From assembly GCF_010093535.1 (NCBI RefSeq), contig NW_022985182.1, positions 631,785 to 695,784 of the forward strand: DNA of 64,000 nucleotides. Reading direction: 5' to 3'. Made by a program: the position numbers and the translations under genes. Shown here one piece after another: positions 1-10,110 of this stretch (position 1 is its first letter; the number at the start of each line of letters is the position of its first letter). Under the pieces are notes generated by a model. The model saw only the letters and a program-made list of their open reading frames with translations. It had not been told where the DNA came from and did no database searches. The stretch is from Lindgomyces ingoldianus. Lineage: Eukaryota > Ascomycota > Dothideomycetes > Pleosporales > Lindgomycetaceae.

Positions 1-829
1 GTGTCTAGCGGACATAAGGGAGGTTTGGAGTCATCCATGGTAGAAGCATAAGCTTGGTAATGATAACGATTTTGACAGCGGGGAGATATTGGCGGAAGAG
101 GTTCAGATCAGGCTTGGCAGTATAGTTTTATGATCTTCTGCTTACAAGTGAGAAGAGGGCCAGAGTTAAAATGGATTGAGCAGCAACATGCAGCTATAGG
201 CTGCAGAAGCCACAGCCACTACAGCCAAGAATCGAACACGAGGAATCAACCCCTCACTCAGGATATAGGTACGGACGCATGCTTATCGCGTAGCTGAAAT
301 ACTCAGCCATGAATCTAGCTAGTAAGCTGCTGGACAGAGAGAGGGGCTGGATGTGTCTGCTTGCCTGTTTGAGCAAGCTACAGATCTATTTTATTAACAA
401 CTAGCTAAGTCTAGAGAAGTTTAGATCTATATAGACCTAAATTAGCTTTATATCTACTTTAAAATTAGTGAGATAGGCTGATAGGACCTATTAAAAAGCC
501 TCACGTACTATACAATGTCCTTCTCCCTTTTAGAGGGTGATATGTGCAGTTACTTGAATCTATGAGATTTGTGAGGAAAGTGGTGACTGGGCATTGCCAA
601 GAATCCAGCAAATTTCGCACACGACGAATATCTGATTAATAAGCCTGCTCGGCATCGCGTTTTTTTCTCCGGGAGCAGCCTGAGTAAGCCGCAACGCAGT
701 TATGATTCCTAATCGCTTTGCTGATTCCACACGGTAAAGAATAGCGTTAATGGCAACTAGGGGTGACACAAGCTCCTTTCTATTCTTACGAAGCTCCTCC
801 CCGCTCGCGCAATCGCGTTAGCGTGACGT

Positions 830-846
830 AGTGATTTCTAATCACT
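830..846. promoter_or_regulatory. 17-bp inverted repeat upstream of GST
   Basis: AGTGATT at 830-836 and AATCACT at 840-846 are perfect reverse complements separated by TCT. The repeat lies next to a TGACGTA word (824-830, similar to bZIP/CRE half-sites) and about 30 bp upstream of the TATA-like box, so it could be a transcription-factor dyad. The regulatory role is inferred from position only. Confidence 0.35.
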
Positions 847-872
847 ATTGTTACCTTTGCTCGGAGCTCATC

Positions 873-880
873 TATATATC
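873..880 (+). promoter_or_regulatory. TATA-like box of the GST gene
   Basis: TATATATC followed by a C-rich stretch, about 30 bp upstream of the first in-frame ATG (910) and 165 bp upstream of the ATG that starts the GST fold (1045). With transcription starting about 30 bp downstream, the ATG at 910 would lie very near the cap, so the spacing favours leaky use of the second start. Confidence 0.4.
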
Positions 881-1044
881 CCCACCTTTGTGCCATTGAG
901 CTTACCTAGATGCCACTACCGCAACCACTTACATCGCTACGGCTACAGATAGCTTCTCGAACCCTGATACCTCGTGTTCCACGACACCCGACGAAGCCTC
1001 ACCCTCACGCCGCCTATACGCGAAGCCTTCACGTCCTCCCCGAC

Positions 1045-1997
1045 ATGGCCGACCAACGACCTAATGGCCTCAAGGCTAACAAGGGTATCGAGCTTCTCAC
1101 TTGGGGCACTCCCAATGGCGTGAAAGCTTCGATCCTGCTCGAAGAGCTGAAGGAGGCATATGGAAAGGTCCGATAGATCTTGGCAAAAGGAAAAAAAAAC
1201 TGCTGATTAATGAATAGGACTACACCTGGCAAGGTATTAACATTAGCCAGAACATCCAGAAGGAGCCATGGTTTACGAAGCTGGGTCCGAATGGACGTAT
1301 CCCCGTCATCGTGGATCATGATAATGGTGGGTTCGCTGTGCAGGAAGGCTTGGGTAAGTATTCTTACTCTTGGGAGCTCCGTACCAGAATTGACCACACC
1401 CAGCTATCCTTGCCTACCTTGCCCGTCACTACGACCTCGACCACAAGTTCAGCTTCACCGACCCTCTCGATATCTCTCGCGCTGAACAATGGATGGCCTG
1501 GCAGCACGGCGGTCTCGGACCAATGCAAGGTCAGGCCAATCACTTCAATGTAGGTTGCATGTACTAATGCACCACGATGAGAGGCTAAGAATGGGTAGAG
1601 AGCCGCAAAAGAACGCATCCCATACGGCATGCAGCGATACACCGGCGAAACCGAGCGGCTAGTCGGAATCCTCGACAACCACCTTAAGAACACCGATTAC
1701 CTAGTTGGTAACAAATATAGTATCGCAGATATTGCTAGCTTTGGTTGGGTGAACGCGCTTCGGTTCTCTGGCGTAGACCTGGACGCTTTCCCAAATCTGG
1801 AGGCTTGGTGGGTGCGGATTCTTGCTCGACCCGCCGTTCAGAAGGGTATCTCGATTCCATCGAGGAGTCCTTTCGGGAATGAAGCGTATCTACAAAGGCT
1901 GAAGGATGACAAAGAGTTTGCGGACAAGGAGCATTCACTCATGGATGCTATTGCCAAGGCGAAAGAGCAGTATGGCTACAAGTATGCCTCTCCATAA
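1045..1997 (+). CDS. Glutathione S-transferase, Ure2p-like
   Basis: Four exons (1045-1167, 1218-1353, 1404-1549, 1599-1997) joined by three 49-50 nt GT-AG introns give 267 aa. The product would conjugate glutathione to electrophiles in the cytosol. Visible features are an N-terminal thioredoxin-like fold starting at IELLTWGTPNGVK (about residues 15-27), the PNGRIPV loop (about 65-71) and an all-helical C-terminal domain with QWMAWQHGGLGPMQGQ and DYLVGNKYSIADI, both typical of fungal Ure2p/GST proteins. At the usual Glu-Ser glutathione-binding position the sequence reads E84-G85-L86, so the Ser is replaced. An in-frame ATG at 910 would add 45 residues rich in Arg, Ser and Pro and nearly free of acids, which looks like a mitochondrial targeting peptide (312 aa form). 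I chose 1045 because it matches the family start; 910 is a real alternative. Confidence 0.9.
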
Positions 1998-2490
1998 GCA
2001 GCTCTCGAGATCCAGGCCTTGGTGAGAGATGGCATGACAATGTAAAGTATTTTCCGACTCAAGAAATCCAAGTCACAGACCTGATTAGAACAGACCACAC
2101 TTGGTGTGAGGAAGTGCCCAATGAGTGGCGCCGGGTGGTTCTCAGCCTCGAGGTTCCACTAGCGACAAGAATAAATGGCATGTACCGTCGCAATCGCCAA
2201 TTCATAGGCCGGCGCCAACTTGTGCGATGGTCTCCTGTCCACCGTCTTTCAGTCTGGGTTGAGGGTGAAACAGGTCGGAAATATCGTGACTACGTTTGAG
2301 GTCAAAAAGAGCGCAGCAATGTAAGCCAATCAAAGCAGCCGTGACCCCTGCGTAGTGGTGAATGCTCAGCGGGCGCTAATGACCTAAGCCAAGCGATTGG
2401 AAGTGCTGCAAAACAGGTTCCCTTGGCGAGACCGCAGGGCGGCAACAGGCATGAAACACATCGAGGCATCAGACACTCTCTTCCATCACC
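1998..2490. other. Intergenic region between GST and MARVEL genes
   Basis: It holds the 3' flank of GST and the upstream region of the next gene. A 61-codon open frame at 2114-2299 has no recognisable features and I do not support it. Confidence 0.6.
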
Positions 2491-2496
2491 TTGCAA

Positions 2497-2504
2497 TATA
2501 TAAG
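2497..2504 (+). promoter_or_regulatory. TATA box of the MARVEL-domain gene
   Basis: TATATAAG followed by a pyrimidine-rich stretch with many CTTC/TCTT words. This is a strong-looking fungal core promoter. It would give a 5' leader of about 440 nt before the start codon of the membrane protein, long enough to contain an untranslated intron. Confidence 0.55.
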
Positions 2505-2974
2505 TTCACGATACGATCAGCTGTCTAGTCATCAGTTCACAGTACTCTTCTTCACTCTTCACTTCATTGTTCACACGATTTTGACAATCGGCCTTTTCTC
2601 TTATTACTTTGTGCAATTCCTTTGTCCTATTTTATTGCATTCGTGGTTCCCTGTGCTTATTTGGCCGTTTCCGTTGTCGATCACAAATCCGAAAGAGCGA
2701 TCATACCAGGCCTGGAAGCCCGGACCCTAAGCTAATAGTCATACTTTCCCGGTTTCCTGCACAATACAATCCTTCTTCACTCAGCAATCGTGCGACTGAA
2801 CAACGCTTTTGTCTGCTACGACTGCCACGGCTATTTTATCACCGCGACACCCGATTCTCTCGATAACCCAGAAACCAAAACTCGACTTCTAATCGACTCC
2901 AAAACTACCTGCCCTAGGCCATCCGTTCGCGAGTGTTCTACTCCAGAATAAATTCTCGACCATAGCATTAGTTG

Positions 2975-3563
2975 ATGCTGAACGTTATTACCACCATGCT
3001 CCGATTCCTTGGCCGTAAGACGATGAAGTCGGAGAAGTCCGTGGCCGGATCTACCTCTTCCAACCTGAGCGACTGGAGTATTGGCAGCATCGCTCGCATC
3101 ATCACCCGCCTATTTCAGTTCGTCATGGGACTTACAGTCATTGGTCTGTACGCCCAAGACCTAGTTAAGGCTAAAAGTGCGCATAAGTATGCCGACCCCA
3201 AGTGGGTATATGCCGTGTTCTGCGGTGCTTTCGGGGCACTTACATCAGTCGTGTTCATGCTCCCGCTCGTGAAGTCTTGGATCTTCTTTGGTGTTGACTT
3301 TTTGATCTTGTACGAATGAGCCCCCCCTCTTTCTTCAGAATTTCTGCTAACAAGTGAATAGCTTCTTCTACATGGTCCTCTTCGGCATCTTTGGCAAGAT
3401 GTACATGCAGGAGAATCCCGAAGGCAACAAAGGCATCATTCGTATGAAGCGCGCGGCCTGGATCGATATGGTCAATATGCTCCTCTGGTTCGGCACGGCC
3501 GTCTGGGGATTGTGCATGTTCTTCAGGGCCCGTAAGGAACGTGGTCGGCAATCTGTCGTCTAA
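2975..3563 (+). CDS. Four-TM MARVEL-domain-like membrane protein
   Basis: Two exons (2975-3309, 3362-3563) around a 52-nt intron with a CTAAC branch point; 178 aa. Four hydrophobic segments lie at about residues 44-62, 77-97, 101-123 and 146-166, with a short cytosolic N-terminus and a basic tail (RARKERGR). Size and spacing match the fungal MARVEL-type tetraspan proteins of the plasma membrane, which organise membrane domains; no enzyme motif is visible. The intron falls inside TM3 and restores a continuous hydrophobic run. The ATG at 2996 (context ACCACC) has a better start context than 2975, and 3023 is also in frame, so the first 7-16 residues are uncertain. Family assignment is by topology and length. 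Confidence 0.8.
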
Positions 3564-4463
3564 GTTCCAACCTTAAATCTCTTCCGCCACCCCGCCAGCT
3601 CTATTTGAACCCGGACTAATCGAGAGTGTTTAGAGCGTGGAGATCAAGATTACCCTCACCAACGCCTAACGCTCCTCGATCCTCACTATAGCACATAATC
3701 CCCTCAAGTTTAGTCGATAGTCCACCCCTGAGCTGCACTGAGTGCGGCCAATACCCAGCATTTGAATGGAACCATTGTATTATCACGCCGGTCTGTCTGT
3801 ATCTTTCTTCGTGGTGTTTTGGAGGTTGGATACCCACAGTAATGATGTTCATGCATTTTTATTTTTCTTCCTTTATGGACTGCGAATGGAGACTATCAAT
3901 ATCATGACTCAATGACAAGAATTGCCGTTTGACGTTTATACTGACCGCTTGATCTAATTGTGCCATTAACATGATGACACCACATTTCATTATTCAGTTT
4001 AGATACATGAGGATGTGGCTAGACCTGCGCTTACTTTATACAGATAGAAAATAAATAACGTTACCCTAATTAATTTTTTTTAAAAATAGCATTCATTAAG
4101 AGTGTATGCGTACTGAAGTCAAGGTACTGATGGTTTTGTCCGTTACGGCGGCTGTCTTGTTACGGGCGGACGTACGTTAACCATTTTTCTTTAAATTGCA
4201 AATGCTAGTTCGATTATTTATCACGTGTGAATTTTGGCTCATGTCACTAGCATGCCTTCCTGCTCACGATGCCAAGCCCAGCAGCCAACAGACAGCTCGT
4301 CTCTCTCAGCCAATTCACAGTGTCATTATGACGAGTCGGTTGGCGCTTTTTAGTCCAACCATTCGCGAATGCTCAATCCCCACACAACATACTTTGGTGT
4401 TCTCACTAACTTTGGGGGGCTAATATTTCTCTTATCGCAAAGGCGTATCGGGCAGCCCAAAGC
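3564..4463. other. Intergenic region, convergent 3' ends
   Basis: It separates the 3' ends of the MARVEL-type gene and the minus-strand MFS gene. Two short open frames (3616-3852 minus, 4196-4423 plus) show no protein-like features. The stretch around 4040-4090 is AT-rich and may carry polyadenylation signals. No gene is supported. Confidence 0.6.
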
Positions 4464-6115
4464 TTACAAGAACTCCACATCATTCGCAGCACAATACCTA
4501 CTCCTGCGCCTGATCCTCTCTCCAAAACACCAAAGCACAAAAATTGCTCCGAATCCTATGACCGCAAAACTACCAGCTAATATCGTGGCACCCCAGCCAA
4601 ACCCAACCTCCTGGAACATGTACGGAGCAAAGAGCGGAAAGAAGGCAGCAACGTTACTTCTCAGAACCAGATTCGTCGACACTGCCGACGCTGAGTATCT
4701 GGTATAAGCGTCAATTGTATACACTGATATGCAACATGAGCAGATATAGCATCCAGCTGTGAAGAGCATGCACCCTATATTTGGCATGATCCAGTGGAGG
4801 CGGGTTTCGCCAGACCAACCCCACCAAAGGAGGCCGATGGGAACTAGGAGTGTTCCTATGGGCATGACTGGGACGCGGTATTCGGGACGCCCTATGTTGT
4901 TGCTGGAACGGGCTTTGAGTTTGGAGTATATACTGTCGTTCAGATGGCCAGCCACTTTACGATAAGATGTCAGCACGATGCTCAGTTCCAAAGTAAAGAA
5001 AGGCAAACACTAGAAGTTGGCGGATGTCCTACCTTGAACGCCGGCGACATATCCAATCGCCGCGGAGATATAATTCAAACTCCCTATGCGAACACTTTGG
5101 CCATATTGCTTCGTCCAAAGTAGCGGGTACATATACAAAAACAAGAACATGGTACCATACAGCAAGGCCATGTATATCGCAATGAGCTGGATGATGAGCT
5201 GCGTTGCTAACATGCGGAGGGGCCTCTGGAGATTCGTCCACATCAGTTGCCAGAATTCCGTTGTCTCCTTTGCGAGTTCTTGAAGACCTGCTTTGGCGTT
5301 TCTCTCCGTGGGCTTTCCACCCAGGCTCTGTCGACGACGACGCCGTAAATACGCAAGCCTAGGTTCATAGGTCTCCTTTAGGAAAACCATGGCCAGGACA
5401 AACACGACCGCGGACGCAATCGATGTGATCCAGAAGACCCATCTCCAAGTTGTGCCCGTCGCAATGAATGCACCCGCAATCGGACCCAAAGCAGGGCCCA
5501 GCAACGGAGCAGCCATATACACAGCAAACGCCCGTCCCCGTTCATGCGGCAGCCAAAGATCCGCCAACACCCCTCCCGCAACTGCATCAGCAACACAAGC
5601 CCCAAATCCTGCCAGTAGTCGGAATGCTAACATTTGGCCTAGAGTCTGCGATACCCCACAGGCAGTGTTCCAAACTACGAATACTGCCCCGCCGCTGAGC
5701 AGCGCTATCTTTCGTCCATAGACTTCGGATATTGGAGCGAGAATGAGGGGACCGAAACCGACGCCGATGAGAATGAGAGAGTTCACGAGTACCCAGTCGT
5801 AAGTTCTAGTAATGGATAGGTCTTTGGAGATAGGTTTTTGGACTGGAGCCAGCATCGTCTCAGCGAGTGGTTGTATCAGAGCGAAGCCTGAGAGGAGAAA
5901 CGTGGCTCTCCATTTCTCGCCTTGGGACCAATTCTTTGGGCGGGCGGGGTCATTTGGGCCGTCCCACACGTCGTCCTGATTATATCTTGAGTGGTTGATC
6001 TAGTACTTTGGATGATGTTACGTACCTCATTTTCGAATACCTGTTCTGAGCTACCGGAGGCTCTGAGCGTGACGGCGCCTATTGTCTTTTCTTCGTCGAA
6101 TGTCTGGCACTCCAT
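4464..6115 (-). CDS. MFS drug/polyamine transporter, DHA1-like
   Basis: Three exons (6115-6026, 5975-5033, 4954-4464) with introns of 50 and 78 nt; 507 aa. The protein should be a 12-TM proton antiporter in the plasma membrane exporting drugs, polyamines or metabolites. Visible signatures are a cytosolic N-tail ending in WDGPNDPARPKNWS, typical of fungal DHA1 transporters; motif A in the TM2-3 loop (APISEVYGRK); the antiporter motif C in TM5 (GPALGPIAGAF); and a charged central loop with poly-Arg (LRRRRRQS). The C-terminal half has the YTIDAYTRYSASA segment common in this family. Its start lies 673 bp from the stop of the AsaB-like gene on the same strand. The family is certain; substrate cannot be read from sequence. 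Confidence 0.9.
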
Positions 6116-6788
6116 AATAGGAAGAGATAGAAGTAAGCACCAATGCCTTTACACAAACTAAAAGCCAAAAAAGTATCCAGGCCGCGGGCCGTCTAAATAC
6201 CAGCAAAACGGCCCCTACACGAGGTCAAACAGGCAACTAAGCATCACCAGCTCAACAAACTCCTGATCTACGTAACACTCAATCCCATGGTTCTACCCAA
6301 ATATCTCCCCAATAAGCTCACAGAACCGATCAAGAACGGCGCGGCTCCGATCATCCCAACTTCCTCTTATATCAATCCAGGGATATAATGTACCATGCTG
6401 TGTTACGCCGGGGCTGATTTGAGTTCAACGGTCGTGCAAGTGTGCGGTAGTGCAAAGGGATCAACACGCCACGACACGGTACTTTTCTCCATTTACCGAA
6501 ATGTGGATCCAAATTGAATGCATAAATGAGATAAGATTCGTGCAGCCAGTTATGTGACTGAGTCTTGGGTCGGCGTTGTTTAAACTCGGGGTCCGTAAGC
6601 GCCGGGCTAGGTAGAATAGGGAAGGGAAGAATACAGCCCTGCTGAGCCCGTCTGTAAAATGACAGTCACGTGAAAGATAATTGAAACCTGGGTTGCGAAG
6701 ATGAAATGGGCTGCTCATTTCTGGCTAGGGTTCGGTATGTAAGACTGTGTATTACATGTGCAACTAACATCCTAGGATTCTATCCAGC
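6116..6788. other. Intergenic region upstream of the MFS gene
   Basis: This is the promoter side of the MFS gene and the 3' flank of the AsaB-like gene. The 85-codon minus frame at 6461-6718 has no recognisable features. No motif stood out. Confidence 0.55.
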
Positions 6789-7954
6789 TTAGCGCGAGCC
6801 TGCCGGCAAGTCAAAGCATTCGTCGAAAACCAAGGTTCTCACTTCAATACTTCTCCGCGGCTGTGCATTCGGCGAGACATTCTTATGCTTGATGCTTGAG
6901 TGCATGGCAACTGTTCATGCTTGTCAACGATCATCCAAACTATCCACTTTTTGGTTCAGAATTTAGGATCTGAGGACTATGTTCCAGAATTCACTTACAA
7001 GAGGCCTTGACATCAGTCCTAGAGTCAAAATGTTTGAATATCAGCGCTTCTTTTGGCGTTTGCCGGTGCAGAAACTTCCACGTTTGGTCAGGCGTGTAGG
7101 TGGCGTAGTAGAGTGTGGTGATATTTTCGCGCCGCACGGAGTCTGTTTCGACCAGAGTTGAGGAAGGGACCGTCGTGCCGGAGCAGAGGGCAAGAGACCA
7201 TTGATCTACGGGGTAGTCGAGAGGTTTCCAGACACAGAGTGGACGTTAGAATTTGATGCCGTTTGGAATGAGAAGAGAAAACACGCTTACTTGATCGCGC
7301 GGATTCGTTGCTCGAATATCCTCTCCGCGTCTTTAGGAAAAGACTTTTGGATGCGGTGGACGATGGATATAGGCGCCATATCTAACGTTCGTATAACACC
7401 ATGTCAGCTCGGTTTTGATACGGTAGACAGAAGCTGAAAATTCCATTAACTCACCAACATGAGCAAAATTACTCGGAAGCAGACTCTCAGTCTGGTCGCC
7501 AAAATTCACCAAGCCGCTCGGATATTCCGACCGACTATCCCTAATCTCCTCCCTGTCAGCGATACTCCCCTTCAACTGCATTATCCTATCGACGAAGCCG
7601 AGAATCACTCACTCTCCAATCAAACACAAAAATTGTGCCAACATCCTCAATCTCCCTTTTCAGCATCTCCTCCACTGCCGGAATATAACCCGTCTCAATA
7701 TCATCTCTTGTCTCCAAATGTTCAAACCCAGGCAGAGTCCTACTCGTGAACCCATGGGCATCGAGATTGGAATATTCGTCACAGCCGCGAAAGTCCTGAA
7801 CCGTAACAAACTTTTCTTCCCACGCGAGATTAGTGTTTTGCTGGTCTTCTTCGGTGTCGAGATCCTTGTCTAAGAAGACTTGGTAGGGTTTCTCTTTGTC
7901 GTACAGAGGACTCCATTTTAGGAATTGGATCGAGGCCGGTTCAGAATGCGGCAT
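6789..7954 (-). CDS. AsaB/CmcJ-like hydroxylase/desaturase
   Basis: Reading through four introns gives about 294 aa (exons 7954-7613, 7548-7455, 7381-7291, 7234-6999, 6910-6789; the exon total is a multiple of three). The family contains oxidative enzymes of secondary metabolism such as AsaB and CTB9-like proteins. Family signatures are an N-terminal IQFLKW...EKPYQV block, VTVQDFRG and the LDAHGF block, VFDWR at the end of exon 1, the HVD motif (about residues 144-146, split by intron 2), the NVWKPL block, a TYTPDQTWKF segment, FKHFDSR and a C-terminal SIEVRTLVFD. Two junctions are odd. Intron 1 has a good donor (GTGAGT) but only GAG acceptors keep frame (7549 or 7546), because the CAG at 7553 leads to a stop. 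Intron 3 (7290-7235) has a CTAAC branch point but ends in TG instead of AG. The gene is therefore either spliced non-canonically or a recent pseudogene. Confidence 0.75.
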
Positions 7955-8787
7955 GTTAGGGGAGGGAAGCAGTTTGAGATTGCTGGGAGTCCGGATGGAA
8001 CTGAGGAGGAACGGGGACTAGAGCTAGAGGGAAGTGTGTTGTGGCGGACCAACGCTTAGTGCTACTCGGTCGGTCCGGTGGGCCTACCATCGCGCAAGTG
8101 ACTTGATGCATTTCTGTTCCCTCCATCCTGAAATATAACCAATCCTCAGCAATCACAGACAAACGTTGGGTTATCATGCATCGGACTACATGATTTGGCC
8201 CCATAATCCTCTTTCCCCATGCAAGGGATCCATATGATCCCATCGTAAACCTGGGGGATCTCAACCCCGGGTATATCTCGTAACTCCGAACTATTTTGTG
8301 GTCCGGAATGATGCCGAAAGGAATTGTGACCCTGTTCCATATACGTGGTGCGTTGTAACACTGCTTCATCTTCGGGGTTGGACTCTCCAATCAAGCCTAG
8401 ATGTGGGAGCAAGACATGCATGCATGGGAGTTGTCAGGCGGACTGGTAGCAGTCACAGGGCTGTACTAGATGCGGGGCAATCTGAGAGTGAAGTGTATTG
8501 CATGTTCGGCTGAATCCTGCCAGTCTGGGAACCACTAAAGATGATTCTTGCTCGGGCGATGAAGTGCATGCTTCGAGGGAAGCTAGCGGCAATATAAGCG
8601 CTGCTGCCACGTCCTCTATGTAAGGCCGGCCGAATCCCGATTGTTTACTTGACTCACCAAGAGATTCCGGCGACACACTGCTTCCTCCAGCCCTATATTC
8701 AAAACAATTGCACCCGAGTTCTCCCTTCCATCCCACAACTCTTCGATCCGTCATCTCTAATCCATTCCCCTAGCAATTCCACTCATC
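7955..8787. other. Divergent intergenic region with no supported gene
   Basis: It lies between the minus-strand AsaB-like gene and the small plus-strand ORF. Several open frames of 70-144 codons overlap on both strands (for example 7956-8390 minus), but none shows domain-like composition or splice-consistent extension. The last 120 bases are pyrimidine-rich with a CTATATTC word near 8691, which fits a core promoter for the small ORF. Confidence 0.5.
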
Positions 8788-8958
8788 ATGGCCAACCCAA
8801 ACGAGAACTTCGCCGCCGCCGTCATCAAGAGAGCCAATCAAGATAAGCGTGTCCAACCTTGGAAGAAGTACCCAATTGGAAAGGCCACCGGGGGCTCCAC
8901 TGAATACGTTAAGACTGGAGGCAAGGTCAATGTTTTGACCAATGCGTTCCAGATTTAA
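8788..8958 (+). CDS. Small 56-aa protein of unknown function
   Basis: A single-exon frame of 56 codons plus TAA. The ATG has a good context (CTCATCATGGCC), follows a pyrimidine-rich leader, and codon third positions are often C or G as in the neighbouring real genes. The protein is hydrophilic and basic, with a Lys/Arg-rich centre (KRANQDKR, WKKYPIGK) followed by a Gly-rich stretch (GKATGGSTEYVKTGGK). There is no signal peptide, membrane segment or cysteine. I do not recognise the family. Support is composition, start context and leader; conservation would be needed for certainty. Confidence 0.5.
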   Translation: MANPNENFAAAVIKRANQDKRVQPWKKYPIGKATGGSTEYVKTGGKVNVLTNAFQI

Positions 8959-9299
8959 GTCATGGTATGTAGATTTGCCAAAATTAGAGGAGCTTCTTTT
9001 TGACCATTGGAAGTAGAATACGGTAATAGATTGTTATTGATCGTGGTGAGGGAGGTGATGGAAGTAAACGCTGGGTTAGGAATAGGTCATTCACCTCAGT
9101 CACTCATTAAGAGAATTCAATCAATTGGTCGTACAAGGCCTTTCTTCTCGCCCTAGCACCTTTTGCCGTTCGTCCTCAAATTCCATTTTGCTTCTTCCAA
9201 GACTATCAATCCAGTCTTGCCCCAGTGATGCGTAGAGCCTAGTCGCCTAAACACCACTGCAAATCCTTCGCCAATCGGAGCCACTCCTTGCGCCAGTTC
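8959..9299. other. Intergenic region, convergent 3' ends
   Basis: It holds the 3' flanks of the small ORF and the minus-strand acetyltransferase gene. Nothing else is visible. Confidence 0.5.
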
Positions 9300-10110
9300 T
9301 CACCAGAAACCTTCAGTATCAAGATAAAACTGTTTTTGCATCTCCCTGTTTCGAACCGCCGGTCTCCGCCAGCTCCAAAATGTGAATTGCCTGTACCTTC
9401 CCTCGGTTTCGCATTGTTGCCTAACGTCGGCCACTCCTGGGTCAGCAATCATTTCGTTGGTGAGCTCAAAGCCATGAGCTTTATATAGCTCGACATTTGG
9501 CGAAGTCGTGTATGCCCAAAGCTCAATCCCTAGCGAGCTCGCTCTTTCGATCCCCCAGTTCAACAGGAGTTGAGCAGCCTCATCTCCATCATATTGATGC
9601 TCTAGATCAGTGGCTATGGCATAGAGAACTAAGAAAAGCATACGTTAGATGAGATATTTGGCTACACGATGCATCCGGTAGTCCCTTACAGATGTGTGGT
9701 TGATCCGTTAACCCTGCCCTCGAGATTTGGGATTGCTTGATTGTCCTTGGTAAAATTACATATTCGCCCTCGCCCTCGCACGCATATGACCCAACACTTT
9801 GGAATTTTTGGTCGTCCGTATTAGTAGGCTTATTTTTAATGTATATGTTCAATAGCGCACCACCGACAATCTTCCCCGTTTCGATATTGACTGCTTTCAG
9901 AGTGTGAGATGTTGGATCGCTGATGCATTCGCTTTTGACCTGCGCAATGGATATTCGGATATATTCTTCTCGATTTTTGGATGTAGTGTTCGGAATAGGA
10001 TGAAGGCTGTTGAAGAAGGAGTGATAGACGTTGGCGGAAGACTTGAATAATAGGCAACCTAGCTCGGGCCAGTCTTGGTCGTGGTTTAGATTGGAAAGTT
10101 GAATTGGCAT
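9300..10110 (-). CDS. GNAT-family N-acetyltransferase
   Basis: Two coding exons (10110-9690 and 9628-9300) separated by a 61-nt intron with a CTAAC branch point and TTCTTAG acceptor; 249 aa. GNAT enzymes transfer acetyl from acetyl-CoA to amines. The N-terminal part has the usual substrate-side helix region (DQDWPELGCLLFKS), then a central strand block (HTLKAVNIETGKIVGGALL). After the intron the segment ATDLEHQYDGDEAAQLLLNWG stands where the acetyl-CoA loop and helix lie in the family, though the usual R/Q-x-x-G-x-G/A is replaced by a DGDEAA-like version. It continues with a typical C-terminal strand (LWAYTTSPNVELYKAHGFE). A second GTAAGT...TTTAG pair at 10158-10116 looks like a 5'-UTR intron just before the ATG. 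The unusual CoA loop leaves activity open. Confidence 0.75.

Larger units (their letters stand above)
1..909. other. Intergenic region upstream of the GST gene
   Basis: No coding region can be supported here. Positions about 365-520 form a short AT-rich, transition-looking patch (many CTA/TAG words), possibly an old repeat fragment. The last 100 bases hold promoter-like signals, listed separately. A 69-codon open frame on the minus strand at 560-769 has no recognisable protein features and is taken as chance. Confidence 0.6.

Noticed and set aside
2114..2299. 61-codon plus frame after GST
   Set aside because: No features, and weak start context.
6461..6718. 85-codon minus frame
   Set aside because: Lies in a promoter-like intergenic region with no recognisable protein signal.
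7956..8421. 144- and 91-codon minus frames upstream of the AsaB-like gene
   Set aside because: No domain similarity, not joinable to the downstream gene in frame, and overlapping each other in different frames.
9236..9448. 69-codon minus frame overlapping the acetyltransferase 3' end
   Set aside because: A different frame of the same exon; the spliced GNAT frame explains the region.
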